A stretch of 64,000 bases of DNA from JAKAGZ01 sp964412105 (GTDB taxonomy: Bacteria; Bacteroidota; Ignavibacteria; Ignavibacteriales; Ignavibacteriaceae): NCBI GenBank assembly GCA_964412105.1, contig CAYPNM010000001.1:62001-126000 (forward strand). Reading direction: 5' to 3'. The stretch's first letter is position 1. Each line of letters opens with the position of its first letter. The translations under genes and the position numbers were made by a program. This document shows, piece by piece, positions 1-8,719 of this stretch. A model generated the notes under the pieces. That model was not told the origin of the DNA and did not search any database. It worked only from the letters and a program-made list of their open reading frames with translations.

Positions 1-182
1 ATATTGGTGATCGTGATGCTATGATGCAGGCTATGAAAGAGCATAATGACAAGACCTATAATAAAATTGAAAAAGTACTGACCCCTAAACAAAATAAAAT
101 ATTCCAGCAAATAAAAGCAGACTGGATCAAGCGAGCCGAAGAGCGAAGACAAAATTTCGGTCAACGCAACAGAAATAATTAG
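1..182 (+). CDS. 3' end of an LTxxQ (Spy/CpxP-like) periplasmic protein
   Basis: The reading frame with codons starting at base 3 is open from the window edge to a TAG at 180-182, giving about 59 C-terminal residues. The piece contains KIEKVLTPKQNKIFQQIK, which fits the LTxxQ repeat of Spy/CpxP-like periplasmic proteins, followed by a charged Arg/Gln/Asn-rich tail. It ends 37 bp before the macA-like gene and may be its first operon partner. Such proteins bind metals or misfolded proteins in the periplasm, but this is known of the family and is not shown here. The start lies outside the window. Confidence 0.6.
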   Translation, partial: IGDRDAMMQAMKEHNDKTYNKIEKVLTPKQNKIFQQIKADWIKRAEERRQNFGQRNRNN

Positions 183-219
183 TTATTAATCTTGAACTAA
201 CAGGTAATTCAATAAAACA

Positions 220-1533
220 ATGAAAAAATTATTTAAATCAAAATTATTTTTAATAGCTCTGGCTGTTATAATATTATTTACAGCCGGATATTGGTATTAT
301 TCTTCATCATCCTCTAGCTCCAATGAGCAATACAGATTTACTACTATTGATAAAGGGAACATTGAATCTATCGTAACAGCTACCGGAACCTTAAACCCGG
401 TTACAACAGTGCAGGTTGGAAGCCAGGTTTCCGGAATTATTTCAAAAATATTTGTTGATTTTAATTCGCATGTCAAAAAAGGTGAGCTTATTGCACAAAT
501 TGATACAACAATACTTGTTGCTAATGTTAAGAATGCTGAAACGTCGTTACAAAAAGCACAGGCTCAACTCGAATATTCTACACATGATTTTGAAAGGATG
601 AAGGCTTTGTATGATAAGAACCTAGCTGCACAATCGGATTATGATCTTTCAAAACAAAATTACGAGCTTGCAAAAGCAAGTGTAGCCTCGGCTAAATTAA
701 ATCTGGATAATGCTAAAGCTAATCTGGGATACGCATATATTAAAGCTCCAATTGATGGTACAGTAATAGCAAGAAATGTTGATCCCGGACAGACTGTTGC
801 AGCAAGTTTTTCAGCACCAACATTATTCCTAATTGGCAAGGATCTATCGAAAATGCAGATACTTGCGGATGTTGATGAGAGCGATATTGGTCAGATAAAA
901 GTAGGACAGAAAGCCCGGTTTACAGTTCAGGCGTATCCATATAAAAAATTTGAAGGAGTAGTTTATCAAATAAGACTTTCTCCAACAACTGTTCAAAATG
1001 TTGTTAACTATACAGTTGTTGTAAATGTTGATAATCAAGATGGTTTTCTTTTGCCAGGTATGACAGCGACAATTGACTTTTTAATTCAAAGCGCTGATGA
1101 TGTGTATAGAGTATCTAATTCAGCCTTGAGGTTCAAGCCCACTCAGGCTATGATTGATCTGATAAGACAAGAATTTCAGAATATGTCAAAGAATATGCCT
1201 GATTCATTAAAAAATAGATTCAAGTCGAGAATGGGGCAGGGAAACAGACAAGGTAGTTTCGGAGGACAGGGATTTTTTGGAAGAGGTAACCAACAAAACG
1301 GACCACAGACATCGGGATCTCTGTGGTATTTTGATGATCAGGGTAAGTTGAGGGTTCTACGCGTACACCTTGGAATAACGGACGGGCAATACACTGAAAT
1401 AAAATCAGACAAAATAAAAGATGGAATGAAAGTTATAAATGGAATCCTTGTTGCTGATGAAACCGGCAGTTCGAGTTCTTCCCCATTTCAGCGGAATGAC
1501 AACCAGCCCCGACAATTAAGAAGAGGATTCTAA
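220..1533 (+). CDS. MacA-like periplasmic adaptor (membrane fusion protein) of an ABC exporter
   Basis: A 437-residue protein with an N-terminal membrane anchor (about residues 7-25) and a low-complexity Ser stretch just outside the membrane. A barrel-sandwich/lipoyl half starts near residue 55 (TGTLNPVTTVQVGSQVSG), then comes an alpha-hairpin coiled coil (about 100-165) and the second lipoyl half (AYIKAPIDGTVIARNVDPGQ). Beta-barrel and membrane-proximal domains follow. An Arg/Gly/Gln/Asn-rich insert near residues 335-365 interrupts the C-terminal part. It should link the inner-membrane MacB-type ABC pump to an outer-membrane TolC-like channel. The ATPase gene follows after 10 bp. The exported substrate cannot be told from sequence. 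Confidence 0.9.
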   Translation: MKKLFKSKLFLIALAVIILFTAGYWYYSSSSSSSNEQYRFTTIDKGNIESIVTATGTLNPVTTVQVGSQVSGIISKIFVDFNSHVKKGELIAQIDTTILVANVKNAETSLQKAQAQLEYSTHDFERMKALYDKNLAAQSDYDLSKQNYELAKASVASAKLNLDNAKANLGYAYIKAPIDGTVIARNVDPGQTVAASFSAPTLFLIGKDLSKMQILADVDESDIGQIKVGQKARFTVQAYPYKKFEGVVYQIRLSPTTVQNVVNYTVVVNVDNQDGFLLPGMTATIDFLIQSADDVYRVSNSALRFKPTQAMIDLIRQEFQNMSKNMPDSLKNRFKSRMGQGNRQGSFGGQGFFGRGNQQNGPQTSGSLWYFDDQGKLRVLRVHLGITDGQYTEIKSDKIKDGMKVINGILVADETGSSSSSPFQRNDNQPRQLRRGF

Positions 1534-1543
1534 AAGAGCAGAT

Positions 1544-2296
1544 ATGGCAGAAATTATAATTGAAACAAAAAATTTAATAAAAGACTACCACACAGGTGAT
1601 ATAACAGTAAGAGCCTTAAATGGCATTAATCTTGATATTCATAAAGGGGAATTTGCTGCCATTATGGGCGCTTCCGGCTCAGGTAAATCTACACTTATGA
1701 ATATTCTCGGCTGTCTTGATGTACCTACTTCAGGTGATTATTTTCTTGACGGAGTTCATGTTAATAAATTATCTAAAAATGAATTAGCTGATGTAAGAAA
1801 TCTGAAAATTGGTTTCGTTTTTCAGGGATTCAATTTATTAGCAAGAACCAGTGCTCTTGAAAACGTTGAGATGCCGCTTTTATATAACCGAGCGGTTCAC
1901 TATCCTAATCCGGCCAAACTGGCCAAGGAAGCTCTTGAAAGAGTTGGACTGGGAGACCGGCTGGATCATCACCCAAATCAGTTATCAGGCGGACAGCAAC
2001 AGCGTGTTGCAATTGCAAGATCTCTTATTAATAATCCTTCGGTAATTCTTGCTGATGAGCCAACAGGAAACCTCGATACAAGAACATCTATTGAGGTACT
2101 TTCTATTTTTCAGGAATTGAATAATCAGGGCATTACAGTGCTGCTTATTACGCACGAACAGGATATAGCAAAATATGCACAGAGGAATATAGTCGTTAGA
2201 GACGGTTTAATACAAAAAGATTATACTGTTGAAGATAGATACAACGCAGTTGAGGATCTGGCAAATTTTAAAACTCAAACGGTAGAAGAGCCATGA
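1544..2296 (+). CDS. MacB-type ABC exporter ATP-binding subunit
   Basis: A 250-residue ABC ATPase of the MacB/LolD class. Walker A is GASGSGKST (residues 42-50), the ABC signature is LSGGQQQR (147-154) and Walker B is VILADEP (167-173). The H-loop histidine is in LLITHEQD. It lies 10 bp after the adaptor gene and overlaps the permease start by 4 bp (ATGA), so the ATPase and permease, fused in E. coli MacB, are separate translationally coupled subunits here. It should energise substrate extrusion from the periplasm in mechanotransmission style. Confidence 0.93.
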   Translation: MAEIIIETKNLIKDYHTGDITVRALNGINLDIHKGEFAAIMGASGSGKSTLMNILGCLDVPTSGDYFLDGVHVNKLSKNELADVRNLKIGFVFQGFNLLARTSALENVEMPLLYNRAVHYPNPAKLAKEALERVGLGDRLDHHPNQLSGGQQQRVAIARSLINNPSVILADEPTGNLDTRTSIEVLSIFQELNNQGITVLLITHEQDIAKYAQRNIVVRDGLIQKDYTVEDRYNAVEDLANFKTQTVEEP

Positions 2297-3510
2297 AAAT
2301 AAAAAATTTATTTAAGGCTGCTTTCATTTCCATAGCAAAAAATAAAATGCGCAGCCTTCTGACAATGCTGGGTATTATTATAGGTGTGGGCGCTGTTATA
2401 GTAATGGTAGCTATTGGACAAGGAGCTCAAGCGCAAATAGAAAGTCAGATTAATAGTCTTGGTACTAATCTGATTATTATTTATCCGGGTAATGCCAATG
2501 CCTCTGGTGTTAGTCAGGGTGCAGGGACGTTATCGAGACTGACCCTAGATGATGTTAGTTTTATCCAAAAGGATGCTTATAATATAAATGGAGTATCTCC
2601 GATTATCAGGACAGGCGGACAGCTTATTGGCGGAGTGGGGAATTGGTTTTCCAGTGTGTATGGTGTTTCTCCTGATTATTTTTCGATCAGGGACTGGAAG
2701 CTGCAGTCGGGAGACCCTTTTACGGAAACAGATGTACGAACAAGAAATAAAGTATGTGTATTAGGTGCTACAGTAGCCAAGAATCTCTTTCCAAATCAGG
2801 ATCCAGTTGGCCAACAATTGAGAATAAGAAATGTCCCCTGTAAAATAATAGGTGTGCTTGCAGTTAAAGGTCAGAATGCAAATGGACAAGATCAGGATGA
2901 TTGTGTTCTGGCTCCTTACACTACGGTTCAATACAGGTTAAGCGGATGGAGATTCATTACTCAAATCTTATGCAGCGCAATCTCACCTGAAATGATACCT
3001 GCCGCTGAAAAAGAGCTTGATGAATTAATGAGGGAATCACATAAAATACCAGATGGAATGCCTGATGATTTTACAATTATGAATCAGACTGACATTGCAC
3101 AGGCTCAACAAACTACAACACAGGTATTGACGACTTTGTTAGCTTCAATTGCAGGTATATCTTTAATTGTTGGCGGTATCGGTATTATGAACATTATGCT
3201 TGTTTCTGTTACGGAAAGAACAAGGGAAATCGGAATCCGGATGGCTATTGGTGCTCGAGGTGGTGATATTCTCACTCAATTTCTTGTTGAAGCTACTTTA
3301 CTTAGTTTAGGCGGTGGATTAATTGGTCTATTGATAGGAATAGTTGCTACACAAATTGTAAATAATTTATATGGCTGGTATACAACCTTATCACCATTTA
3401 CAATGTTTATATCATTCGCTTTTTCAGGTTTAGTTGGAATATTTTTTGGATTTTATCCGGCCAAGAAAGCTTCCGCTTTAAATCCAATTGATGCTTTGCA
3501 TTTTGAGTAA
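2293..3510 (+). CDS. MacB-type ABC exporter permease subunit
   Basis: A 405-residue permease with the MacB/FtsX layout. It has an N-terminal transmembrane helix (about 20-42, MLGIIIGVGAVIVMVAIG), a long periplasmic MacB_PCD domain (about 45-270) and three C-terminal helices. The conserved ERTREIGIRMAIGAR loop sits between helices 2 and 3. The start codon overlaps the ATPase stop. It is the membrane half of the exporter encoded from 220 onward. MacB pumps export macrolides, peptides or lipoproteins; the substrate here is unknown. Confidence 0.92.
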   Translation: MKIKNLFKAAFISIAKNKMRSLLTMLGIIIGVGAVIVMVAIGQGAQAQIESQINSLGTNLIIIYPGNANASGVSQGAGTLSRLTLDDVSFIQKDAYNINGVSPIIRTGGQLIGGVGNWFSSVYGVSPDYFSIRDWKLQSGDPFTETDVRTRNKVCVLGATVAKNLFPNQDPVGQQLRIRNVPCKIIGVLAVKGQNANGQDQDDCVLAPYTTVQYRLSGWRFITQILCSAISPEMIPAAEKELDELMRESHKIPDGMPDDFTIMNQTDIAQAQQTTTQVLTTLLASIAGISLIVGGIGIMNIMLVSVTERTREIGIRMAIGARGGDILTQFLVEATLLSLGGGLIGLLIGIVATQIVNNLYGWYTTLSPFTMFISFAFSGLVGIFFGFYPAKKASALNPIDALHFE

Positions 3511-3529
3511 ATAATTAGTTCCTATATTA

Positions 3530-3563
3530 ATCCCTTCATCCGCATGCCATCGGGTGGAGGGAT
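3530..3563 (+). terminator. Stem-loop after the exporter operon
   Basis: ATCCCTTCATCCG (3530-3542) can pair with CGGGTGGAGGGAT (3551-3563) over 13 bp, including two G-U pairs, around an 8-nt loop. Only a short T-rich stretch (ATTCTTT) follows, so it may be a weak terminator or an attenuator before the downstream lipoprotein gene. Confidence 0.4.
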
Positions 3564-3592
3564 ATTCTTTAAAAAGATTTATGGAGGTTACG

Positions 3593-4444
3593 ATGGGAAG
3601 GGTTGGCATTTTTAATTACAGATACATTTTGATTTTGTTTGTTCTTCCATTACTGATAACAGGTTGTGGTGATCAGAGAATTAATAGTCATTGGTCCAAA
3701 GGAAATATAAAGATTGATGGGAATCAGAAAGATTGGGGAAACACAATTAATTTTATTAAAGATGAAAATATTGGTATAGGTGTTCAGAACGATTCTGATA
3801 ATGTATATATATGTCTTGTAACCACGAATCGCGCACAGATTATGCGCGCACTTAGAAACGGCTTAACTATCTGGATCGATCCGCAGAATGAAAATAGGAC
3901 ATACGGAATAAAATATCCTATTGGAATGAGCAATGATATGATGTTCAACTACCAGAGAAACCAAAGTGGCAGTTATCAGGATATGGGGTCAATGATGAAG
4001 AAATATGAAAGTTCAATGAATGAATTTGAACTGGTTAATAAGGATGGAGAATTGCTTTCCGGAATTCCAGTTAAAAATGATTACGGTATAGAATTAAAAG
4101 TAAATATTGCGAGTGATCAACTAATTTATGAATTAAAAATTCCTCTTAATCATTCTATTAATAAAGGATTTTTTGTCAATACGACCCCTGGCAGCGAAAT
4201 TAGGCTTGGCTTTGAAGAAGGAAAAATTGACAGGCCACAAATGCAGCAGCGAAACAGAGAAAAAGGCTTTGGTGAGGGGAGTGGCGAAGGAGATGAGGGT
4301 AGAAGAGGAGATAGAACGGGGGAAGGTTATGGAGAGGGCAGAATGGGTGGGGGTAATTATGGAGAACATCAGTATCAAAATTTAGGGGCGTTAAATACTT
4401 GGCTGGATGTTCAGCTTGCAAGTAATTCTAATGTTATGAAATAG
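3593..4444 (+). CDS. Lipoprotein with CBM9-like/DOMON-like beta-sandwich domain and Gly-rich tail
   Basis: I place the start at ATG 3593 because GGAGG at 3583-3587 sits 5 nt upstream and the protein then begins with a clean lipoprotein signal (lipobox LITGC, Cys25). A GTG further upstream (3554) would also be in frame but has no such support. The 283-residue protein continues with KIDGNQKDW and VQNDSDNVYICL, a pattern typical of the carbohydrate-binding family 9-like fold that often binds sugars or heme. The C-terminal third is Gly/Arg/Glu-rich low complexity. It follows the MacAB-like exporter by 82 bp and may belong to the same periplasmic system. Its exact function is unknown. Confidence 0.65.
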   Translation: MGRVGIFNYRYILILFVLPLLITGCGDQRINSHWSKGNIKIDGNQKDWGNTINFIKDENIGIGVQNDSDNVYICLVTTNRAQIMRALRNGLTIWIDPQNENRTYGIKYPIGMSNDMMFNYQRNQSGSYQDMGSMMKKYESSMNEFELVNKDGELLSGIPVKNDYGIELKVNIASDQLIYELKIPLNHSINKGFFVNTTPGSEIRLGFEEGKIDRPQMQQRNREKGFGEGSGEGDEGRRGDRTGEGYGEGRMGGGNYGEHQYQNLGALNTWLDVQLASNSNVMK

Positions 4445-4470
4445 ACATATATTCAAATATTATTTATAAG

Positions 4471-4488
4471 ATTCTCAATATTGAGAAT
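4471..4488. promoter_or_regulatory. Perfect 18-bp palindrome, candidate activator site
   Basis: ATTCTCAATATTGAGAAT is its own reverse complement over all 18 bases. It lies about 90 bp upstream of a sigma-54-like -24 box at 4569, the usual distance for an enhancer-binding activator. No protein is known to bind it; the role is inferred from geometry. Confidence 0.4.
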
Positions 4489-4568
4489 AAAATACTTTGA
4501 CTAATCAAACTTTGGAGAAAATATCTGAAACATTTTAATTAGTAAGCTAATATAATACTTTTTAATGA

Positions 4569-4584
4569 TGGCATATTATTTGTC
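4569..4584 (+). promoter_or_regulatory. Candidate sigma-54 (-24/-12) promoter, one key mismatch
   Basis: TGGCATATTATTTGTC resembles TGGCAC-N5-TTGC, with the correct 10 nt between the GG and the -12 dinucleotide, but GT replaces the near-invariant GC. The predicted start of transcription would be about 4594, only 8 nt before the ATG at 4602, which leaves little room for a ribosome-binding site. The call therefore stays tentative. Confidence 0.3.
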
Positions 4585-4601
4585 AATAATTATCGGTAGC
4601 C

Positions 4602-5039
4602 ATGAAAAATTCAAGTAGCAAATTAAAAAGTTGTTTCAATTGTATTATAATTCTCCCAATACTCAGTGTGTTATTTTTTGCACTTTTTATGGGTTATGCA
4701 ACCTCGCTGAATATTGAAAATTCCACAAGCGAAAGAATAATTTCTTATGAAAATGAAAATATTCAGGAGTGTGGTAATTTTGAATTTTTTGGAACTTCAA
4801 ATACAAATTTACCAGTTCGCAATCCTAATATAGATCGTCTTAATTTCCATTATTTTATATCCTGGGATCTTGATGATGAATTTAATACTAATAGTGAAAA
4901 GACCAACCTTCTTTGCGATAACCTCTCAACTAAATCCGGACTCAACGGATTAGCAAGAAAATATTTTGTAATACAAATAATTTCAAATAATATATTACCT
5001 ACACAAAGAGCACTCCGGTCTGACATACTTCTGATCTAA
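4602..5039 (+). CDS. Small membrane-anchored protein of unknown function
   Basis: I do not recognise this 145-residue protein. It has a short, Lys/Ser-rich N-terminus with two Cys, one strong hydrophobic segment (about residues 15-37, IIILPILSVLFFALFMGYA) and a polar Asn/Ser/Glu-rich remainder predicted to lie outside the membrane. No clear domain or metal-binding motif is visible. It lies upstream of two heme-protein genes on the same strand (82 bp gap). A palindrome and sigma-54-like box precede it. The base composition matches the neighbours. It could also be a poorly conserved or spurious frame. Confidence 0.45.
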   Translation: MKNSSSKLKSCFNCIIILPILSVLFFALFMGYATSLNIENSTSERIISYENENIQECGNFEFFGTSNTNLPVRNPNIDRLNFHYFISWDLDDEFNTNSEKTNLLCDNLSTKSGLNGLARKYFVIQIISNNILPTQRALRSDILLI

Positions 5040-5121
5040 TACTCCGCTTAAATTATTGTCTTTAATTGTAATCCATTCGATTAGAATAATTTATTTATAA
5101 AAATTTAACCGGAGTTATAAA

Positions 5122-5592
5122 ATGAAAATTCAAAGATCTTTTAAAATAATTTATATACTACTTGCATCTGCTTTATTATTTGGATTTACTCTTGATGTGA
5201 GTAATTCCAATAAAGTTTTAAATAAGGAAAACTCTCAGTTCTCATTTTCTCAATCGGGGAAAAAATGGGTAGCACCTGCAATGGCAGATAAGCTTAATAA
5301 TCCGCTTAGCGGAAATAAAGAAGCTACAGAGAAAGGAAAAAGTTTGTTTGAAATAAATTGCCAGACCTGTCACGGGGAAAAAGGGGAGGGAAACGGACCT
5401 GGATCAGCCGGTCTTAATCCAAAACCAGCGAATTTAACTTCCAAAGAAGTTCAAAAACAATCTGATGGTGCTATTTTCTGGAAGATAACAACAGGTTTTC
5501 CGCCAACTGCAATGATTTCCTGGCGTTCTAATCTTTCTAATAAACAGCGCTGGGAATTAGTCGATTATATCCGTGAACTGGGAAAAAAATAA
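5122..5592 (+). CDS. Mono-heme cytochrome c
   Basis: A 156-residue exported class I cytochrome c with an N-terminal signal or anchor (about 8-23). The single heme-attachment motif is CQTCH (Cys80, Cys83, His84), followed by GEKGEGNGP and PKPANLT, typical of the cytochrome_CBB3/c-type fold. The likely axial Met is in PPTAMISW. It closely resembles the cytochrome encoded at 20016-20603 and shares QSDGAIFWKITTG-type sequence with it. It precedes the heme-tagged barrel gene by 36 bp, so electron transfer between the two is plausible. Start ATG 5122 follows CCGGAG. Confidence 0.9.
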   Translation: MKIQRSFKIIYILLASALLFGFTLDVSNSNKVLNKENSQFSFSQSGKKWVAPAMADKLNNPLSGNKEATEKGKSLFEINCQTCHGEKGEGNGPGSAGLNPKPANLTSKEVQKQSDGAIFWKITTGFPPTAMISWRSNLSNKQRWELVDYIRELGKK

Positions 5593-5628
5593 TAATATTA
5601 TTCAAAATTAAATTTAAGGAGAACAAAA

Positions 5629-6969
5629 ATGTTATTTGGCAAATTAAAACTAATTCCCATATGGGTGATTACCCTTATGGTTGTGATTATAATGACTGAC
5701 ACAAGCTGGGCAATCCCCAGTTTTGCCCGACAAACTAATTTACCTTGCAGCTCGTGTCACACTATTTTCCCCGAGCTTACGCCATTTGGACGTTTATTTA
5801 AATTGAACGGTTATACAATGGTTGGAATAGCAACAGTGCAGGTTAGAGATACCAGCGATGATGTTGAATTAAATTTATTAAGTATTTCTCCGCTTTCTGC
5901 AATGATCCAAGCATCATACACTTATAAAACAAATGCAGAATCCGGGACACAAAATGATATAGTATCACTGCCACAGCAGATGAGTTTGTTCTTAGGAGGG
6001 CAGATTGCTCCCAAAATTGGGGCCTTTGTGCAGATTACCTATGATGATCAAGGTGCAACATTCGGAATGGATAATATGGATCTAAGATACGCTAATCAGA
6101 CTGAGTTTGATAACAAAAGCTTAATATATGGTGTTACCTTAAATAATAATCCTACCGTTCAGGATGTTTGGAACAGTACACCGGCGTGGGGATTTCCCTA
6201 TACGTCTTCGGCAGTAACATTATCACCAATGACTGCAACATTAATCGAAGATGGTCTCGGACAAAATGTAGCGGGTCTGGGTGCATATGCATTCTGGAAT
6301 AATCTAATTTATGCTGAGGCGAGTTTGTACAGGTCAGCACAACAAGGCGGAGCTCATCCACCTGATAATTCTTCAACCGGAATAGTCAAGGCATTAGCAC
6401 CATATTGGAGATTAGCTTTGCAAAAGCAGTTTAATGACCAGTATGTTGAACTGGGAACTTTTGGTATGTCGACACAGATGTATACGGCGGGTGTTAGTGG
6501 TTTAACTGATAGATATACTGACGTAGGTTTCGATCTTAATTATGAAAGACCATTTGGGGATAATGATCTTACGGTTCACACAACCTATATAAATGAAAAA
6601 AGAAGTCTTGACGGAACCTTTGATGCTTCAGGTTCTGCCAGCAATAGTTTAAGTCTTAATTCATTTAAGGTAGTCGGAAATTATTATTTGCACCAGCAAA
6701 TTGGATTTTCTTTCGGATATTTTGATATATCAGGCGACGGCGATCCAATATTATATGCACCTGGAGCAGTTGATGGTAGTGCTATGGGTTCTCCAAATAG
6801 CAATGGATTTATTGCTCAGTTTGAATATCTGCCATGGTATAATACAAAATTTGGAATCCAGTATGTAGGTTATTCAAAATTCAATGGAGCAGGTACAAAC
6901 TATGATGGTGCTGGTAGAAATGCTTCGGATAATAATTCAATCTATGTTTATAGCTGGATTGCATTCTGA
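5629..6969 (+). CDS. Outer-membrane beta-barrel with N-terminal heme c motif
   Basis: A 446-residue protein. A signal peptide (about 1-28, ending SWA) is followed at once by IPSFARQTNLPCSSCH, so one heme would be attached at Cys40/Cys43/His44. The rest is rich in alternating aromatic and polar strands and ends in ...YVYSWIAF with a C-terminal Phe, as outer-membrane barrels do. Similar proteins with an (I)P-x-FAR...CxxCH start are known widely in environmental genomes but are, to my knowledge, not characterised. An AAGGAG ribosome-binding site sits before the ATG. It is paired with the cytochrome at 5122, and a strong terminator follows. A role in electron transfer across the outer membrane is inference. 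Confidence 0.75.
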   Translation: MLFGKLKLIPIWVITLMVVIIMTDTSWAIPSFARQTNLPCSSCHTIFPELTPFGRLFKLNGYTMVGIATVQVRDTSDDVELNLLSISPLSAMIQASYTYKTNAESGTQNDIVSLPQQMSLFLGGQIAPKIGAFVQITYDDQGATFGMDNMDLRYANQTEFDNKSLIYGVTLNNNPTVQDVWNSTPAWGFPYTSSAVTLSPMTATLIEDGLGQNVAGLGAYAFWNNLIYAEASLYRSAQQGGAHPPDNSSTGIVKALAPYWRLALQKQFNDQYVELGTFGMSTQMYTAGVSGLTDRYTDVGFDLNYERPFGDNDLTVHTTYINEKRSLDGTFDASGSASNSLSLNSFKVVGNYYLHQQIGFSFGYFDISGDGDPILYAPGAVDGSAMGSPNSNGFIAQFEYLPWYNTKFGIQYVGYSKFNGAGTNYDGAGRNASDNNSIYVYSWIAF

Positions 6970-6994
6970 TTAAAATAGAGATGTTCCATTACTC

Positions 6995-7022
6995 AAACCG
7001 CCTGAATTATCAGGCGGTTTTT
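6995..7022 (+). terminator. Rho-independent terminator after the heme-barrel gene
   Basis: AAACCGCCTGA (6995-7005) pairs perfectly with TCAGGCGGTTT (7010-7020) around a 4-nt ATTA loop and runs into a T tract. The stop codon of the convergent ada gene lies inside the T tract. Confidence 0.92.
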
Positions 7023-8067
7023 ATTTTTTCTCGAGATCTAACAAGAATTTTTTTCTCCAGATTCCACCACCATAGCCGGTTAAATTGCCATTTTTGCCGA
7101 TAACCCGGTGACATGGAATAATTATGGAAATCCTGTTGTCACCATTTGCTTTAGCAACAGCTCTAACAGCCTTTGAATTTCCAATTACTCTAGCCTGGTG
7201 TTCATAAGGGACAGTTTTTCCATAAGGAATTTTTACTAGTGCTTTCCAGGCTTTCATTTGAAATTCTGTGCCATCAATTGAGAGTGGTATGTCAAACTTT
7301 TTCCTTTTCCCTTCAAAGTATTCATCAATTTGTTGTCTAAGATCTTTAAAATATTTACTATGGCCCGGAATTAATTCGGCTTTAAATATTTTTCGGATTC
7401 TTTTTAATTGAGTTTCGATCATTTTTCTGTCAACAAATTCCAGCAAACAAATACCTTTTTCTGTTGCACCGGCAAGCATCGGCCCCAGAGGAGTAAGAAT
7501 CCGCGTAACCTGAACAATATTTTTATTTTTACTTGAATTTGGTGTAAAACCAGTTGTTTTCTTAAAGATTGAATTGAATCCACTTAATGAGTCATAATCC
7601 GCTGAATAAGCTGCTTCAATCACTTTGTCTCCTTCTTTTATTCTTCCAAATGCATTACTAATTCGCAGTGTTCTCAGGTATGAATGAAAAGTCATTCCTA
7701 GATTTTCTTTAAACCATCTTCTTAGCTTGTGTGGACTGATCCCTTTTTGCAGCAGGTTGTAGTCTTTTAACCTGATTGAGGGATTGTTTTCAATTTCCAT
7801 CATTAAAGTCTTCATCCATTCCGGAAATTTTCCTTTAACTTCAAGCGGGCGACAGAGCTTGCAGGGCCTATATCCATATAACATTGCGCTTTTTGCCGAA
7901 TCAAAAAATTCAACATTCTCCAGTTTTGGTTTTTTAGCAGAACAAGAGGGACGGCAAAATATACCGGTTGATTTAACACCTACGAAAAAAATTCCTTCAA
8001 AGGAAGAATCCTTGGAAAGAAGAGCATTATACATTGTCTGCCTGTCCGGTAAAAAAATTGTATCCAT
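7021..8067 (-). CDS. ada: Ada: methyl-DNA-responsive activator and O6-methylguanine-DNA methyltransferase
   Basis: A 348-residue protein with the full E. coli Ada architecture. The N-terminal zinc/methyl-phosphotriester domain has Cys38, Cys42, Cys69 and Cys72 (FCRPSC and CKLC), matching E. coli numbering. An AraC-type helix-turn-helix occupies roughly 85-190, and the methyltransferase domain has the acceptor Cys319 in PCHRVIG. It repairs O6-methylguanine and methyl phosphotriesters by suicide transfer, and after methylation of Cys38 should activate its own regulon. No alkB or alkA neighbour is seen. The start is ATG 8067. Confidence 0.95.
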   Translation of the reverse strand: MDTIFLPDRQTMYNALLSKDSSFEGIFFVGVKSTGIFCRPSCSAKKPKLENVEFFDSAKSAMLYGYRPCKLCRPLEVKGKFPEWMKTLMMEIENNPSIRLKDYNLLQKGISPHKLRRWFKENLGMTFHSYLRTLRISNAFGRIKEGDKVIEAAYSADYDSLSGFNSIFKKTTGFTPNSSKNKNIVQVTRILTPLGPMLAGATEKGICLLEFVDRKMIETQLKRIRKIFKAELIPGHSKYFKDLRQQIDEYFEGKRKKFDIPLSIDGTEFQMKAWKALVKIPYGKTVPYEHQARVIGNSKAVRAVAKANGDNRISIIIPCHRVIGKNGNLTGYGGGIWRKKFLLDLEKK

Positions 8068-8194
8068 CTTAGTTATATAATAATAAGTTATAAAATTTTA
8101 TTATAAAGGTAGATACTGTTAAATAAAATCTCTACCGTTTTTTTGACAAGTAATTTTATTGATAGATATGGTATAAGCCTATAAAAAACATAAT

Positions 8195-8578
8195 TTATTT
8201 TTTATGATCAAGGCTCCAGATTCCGGAGCCATAAGCAGCAATAAAAAGAAACACGAAGCAATAAAAAACAGCTTTTTCGCCTCCATTGTCAATTGGCCAG
8301 AAACTTCGAAATGCGTGCGCCTTAAAATAAGCTGCAGCCATCTCGCCGCTGCTAATAAAAGCTATCCATTTAATTTTCCATCCCAAAATTATCATCAATC
8401 CTCCTATGGTTTCAATTATCGCTGCAAAAGTTAACCAAATATTGCTCATGGGAAGAGTACCATTTGATATTGCAATCACTTTTTGAATTCCATGGCTTAT
8501 AAATAAAATTCCGATGACTATTCTCATCAGCGCATATACCTGATCTATATTTTTTGAAAGGAATGAGAGTTTATTCAT
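8195..8578 (-). CDS. DoxX-family integral membrane protein
   Basis: A 127-residue four-helix membrane protein with the DoxX pattern: ALMRIVIGILFISHGIQK in helix 1, a Gly-rich ETIGGLMIILGW in helix 2 and the HAFRSFWPIDNGGE loop before the last helix. An AAAGGAG site lies 6 nt before the ATG. DoxX proteins are linked to quinone or thiosulfate redox functions or to oxidative stress in some bacteria, but the biochemical role of this subgroup is not established. It stands alone, 127 bp upstream of ada on the same strand. Confidence 0.85.
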   Translation of the reverse strand: MNKLSFLSKNIDQVYALMRIVIGILFISHGIQKVIAISNGTLPMSNIWLTFAAIIETIGGLMIILGWKIKWIAFISSGEMAAAYFKAHAFRSFWPIDNGGEKAVFYCFVFLFIAAYGSGIWSLDHKK

Positions 8579-8719
8579 AAGCGACTCCTTTAATGTTAAT
8601 TATTTTGCATGATTAAATTAAGATGCAATTAAACTAATGGCAACTTCGATATATTGAATAAAGCTGTGATAAACGATAATAAATTAATTTTTCCTGGGAA
8701 GTTATAAAAAACCAGCTCC

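Noticed and set aside
4133..4421. Overlapping frames on both strands in the Gly/Arg-rich tail of the lipoprotein
   Set aside because: They arise from purine-rich low-complexity sequence, have no ribosome-binding sites and lie inside a better-supported gene.
7784..8080. 98-codon plus-strand frame opposite ada
   Set aside because: It is antisense to the zinc-binding domain of Ada, whose four Cys ligands match E. coli; the plus-strand frame has no ribosome-binding site.
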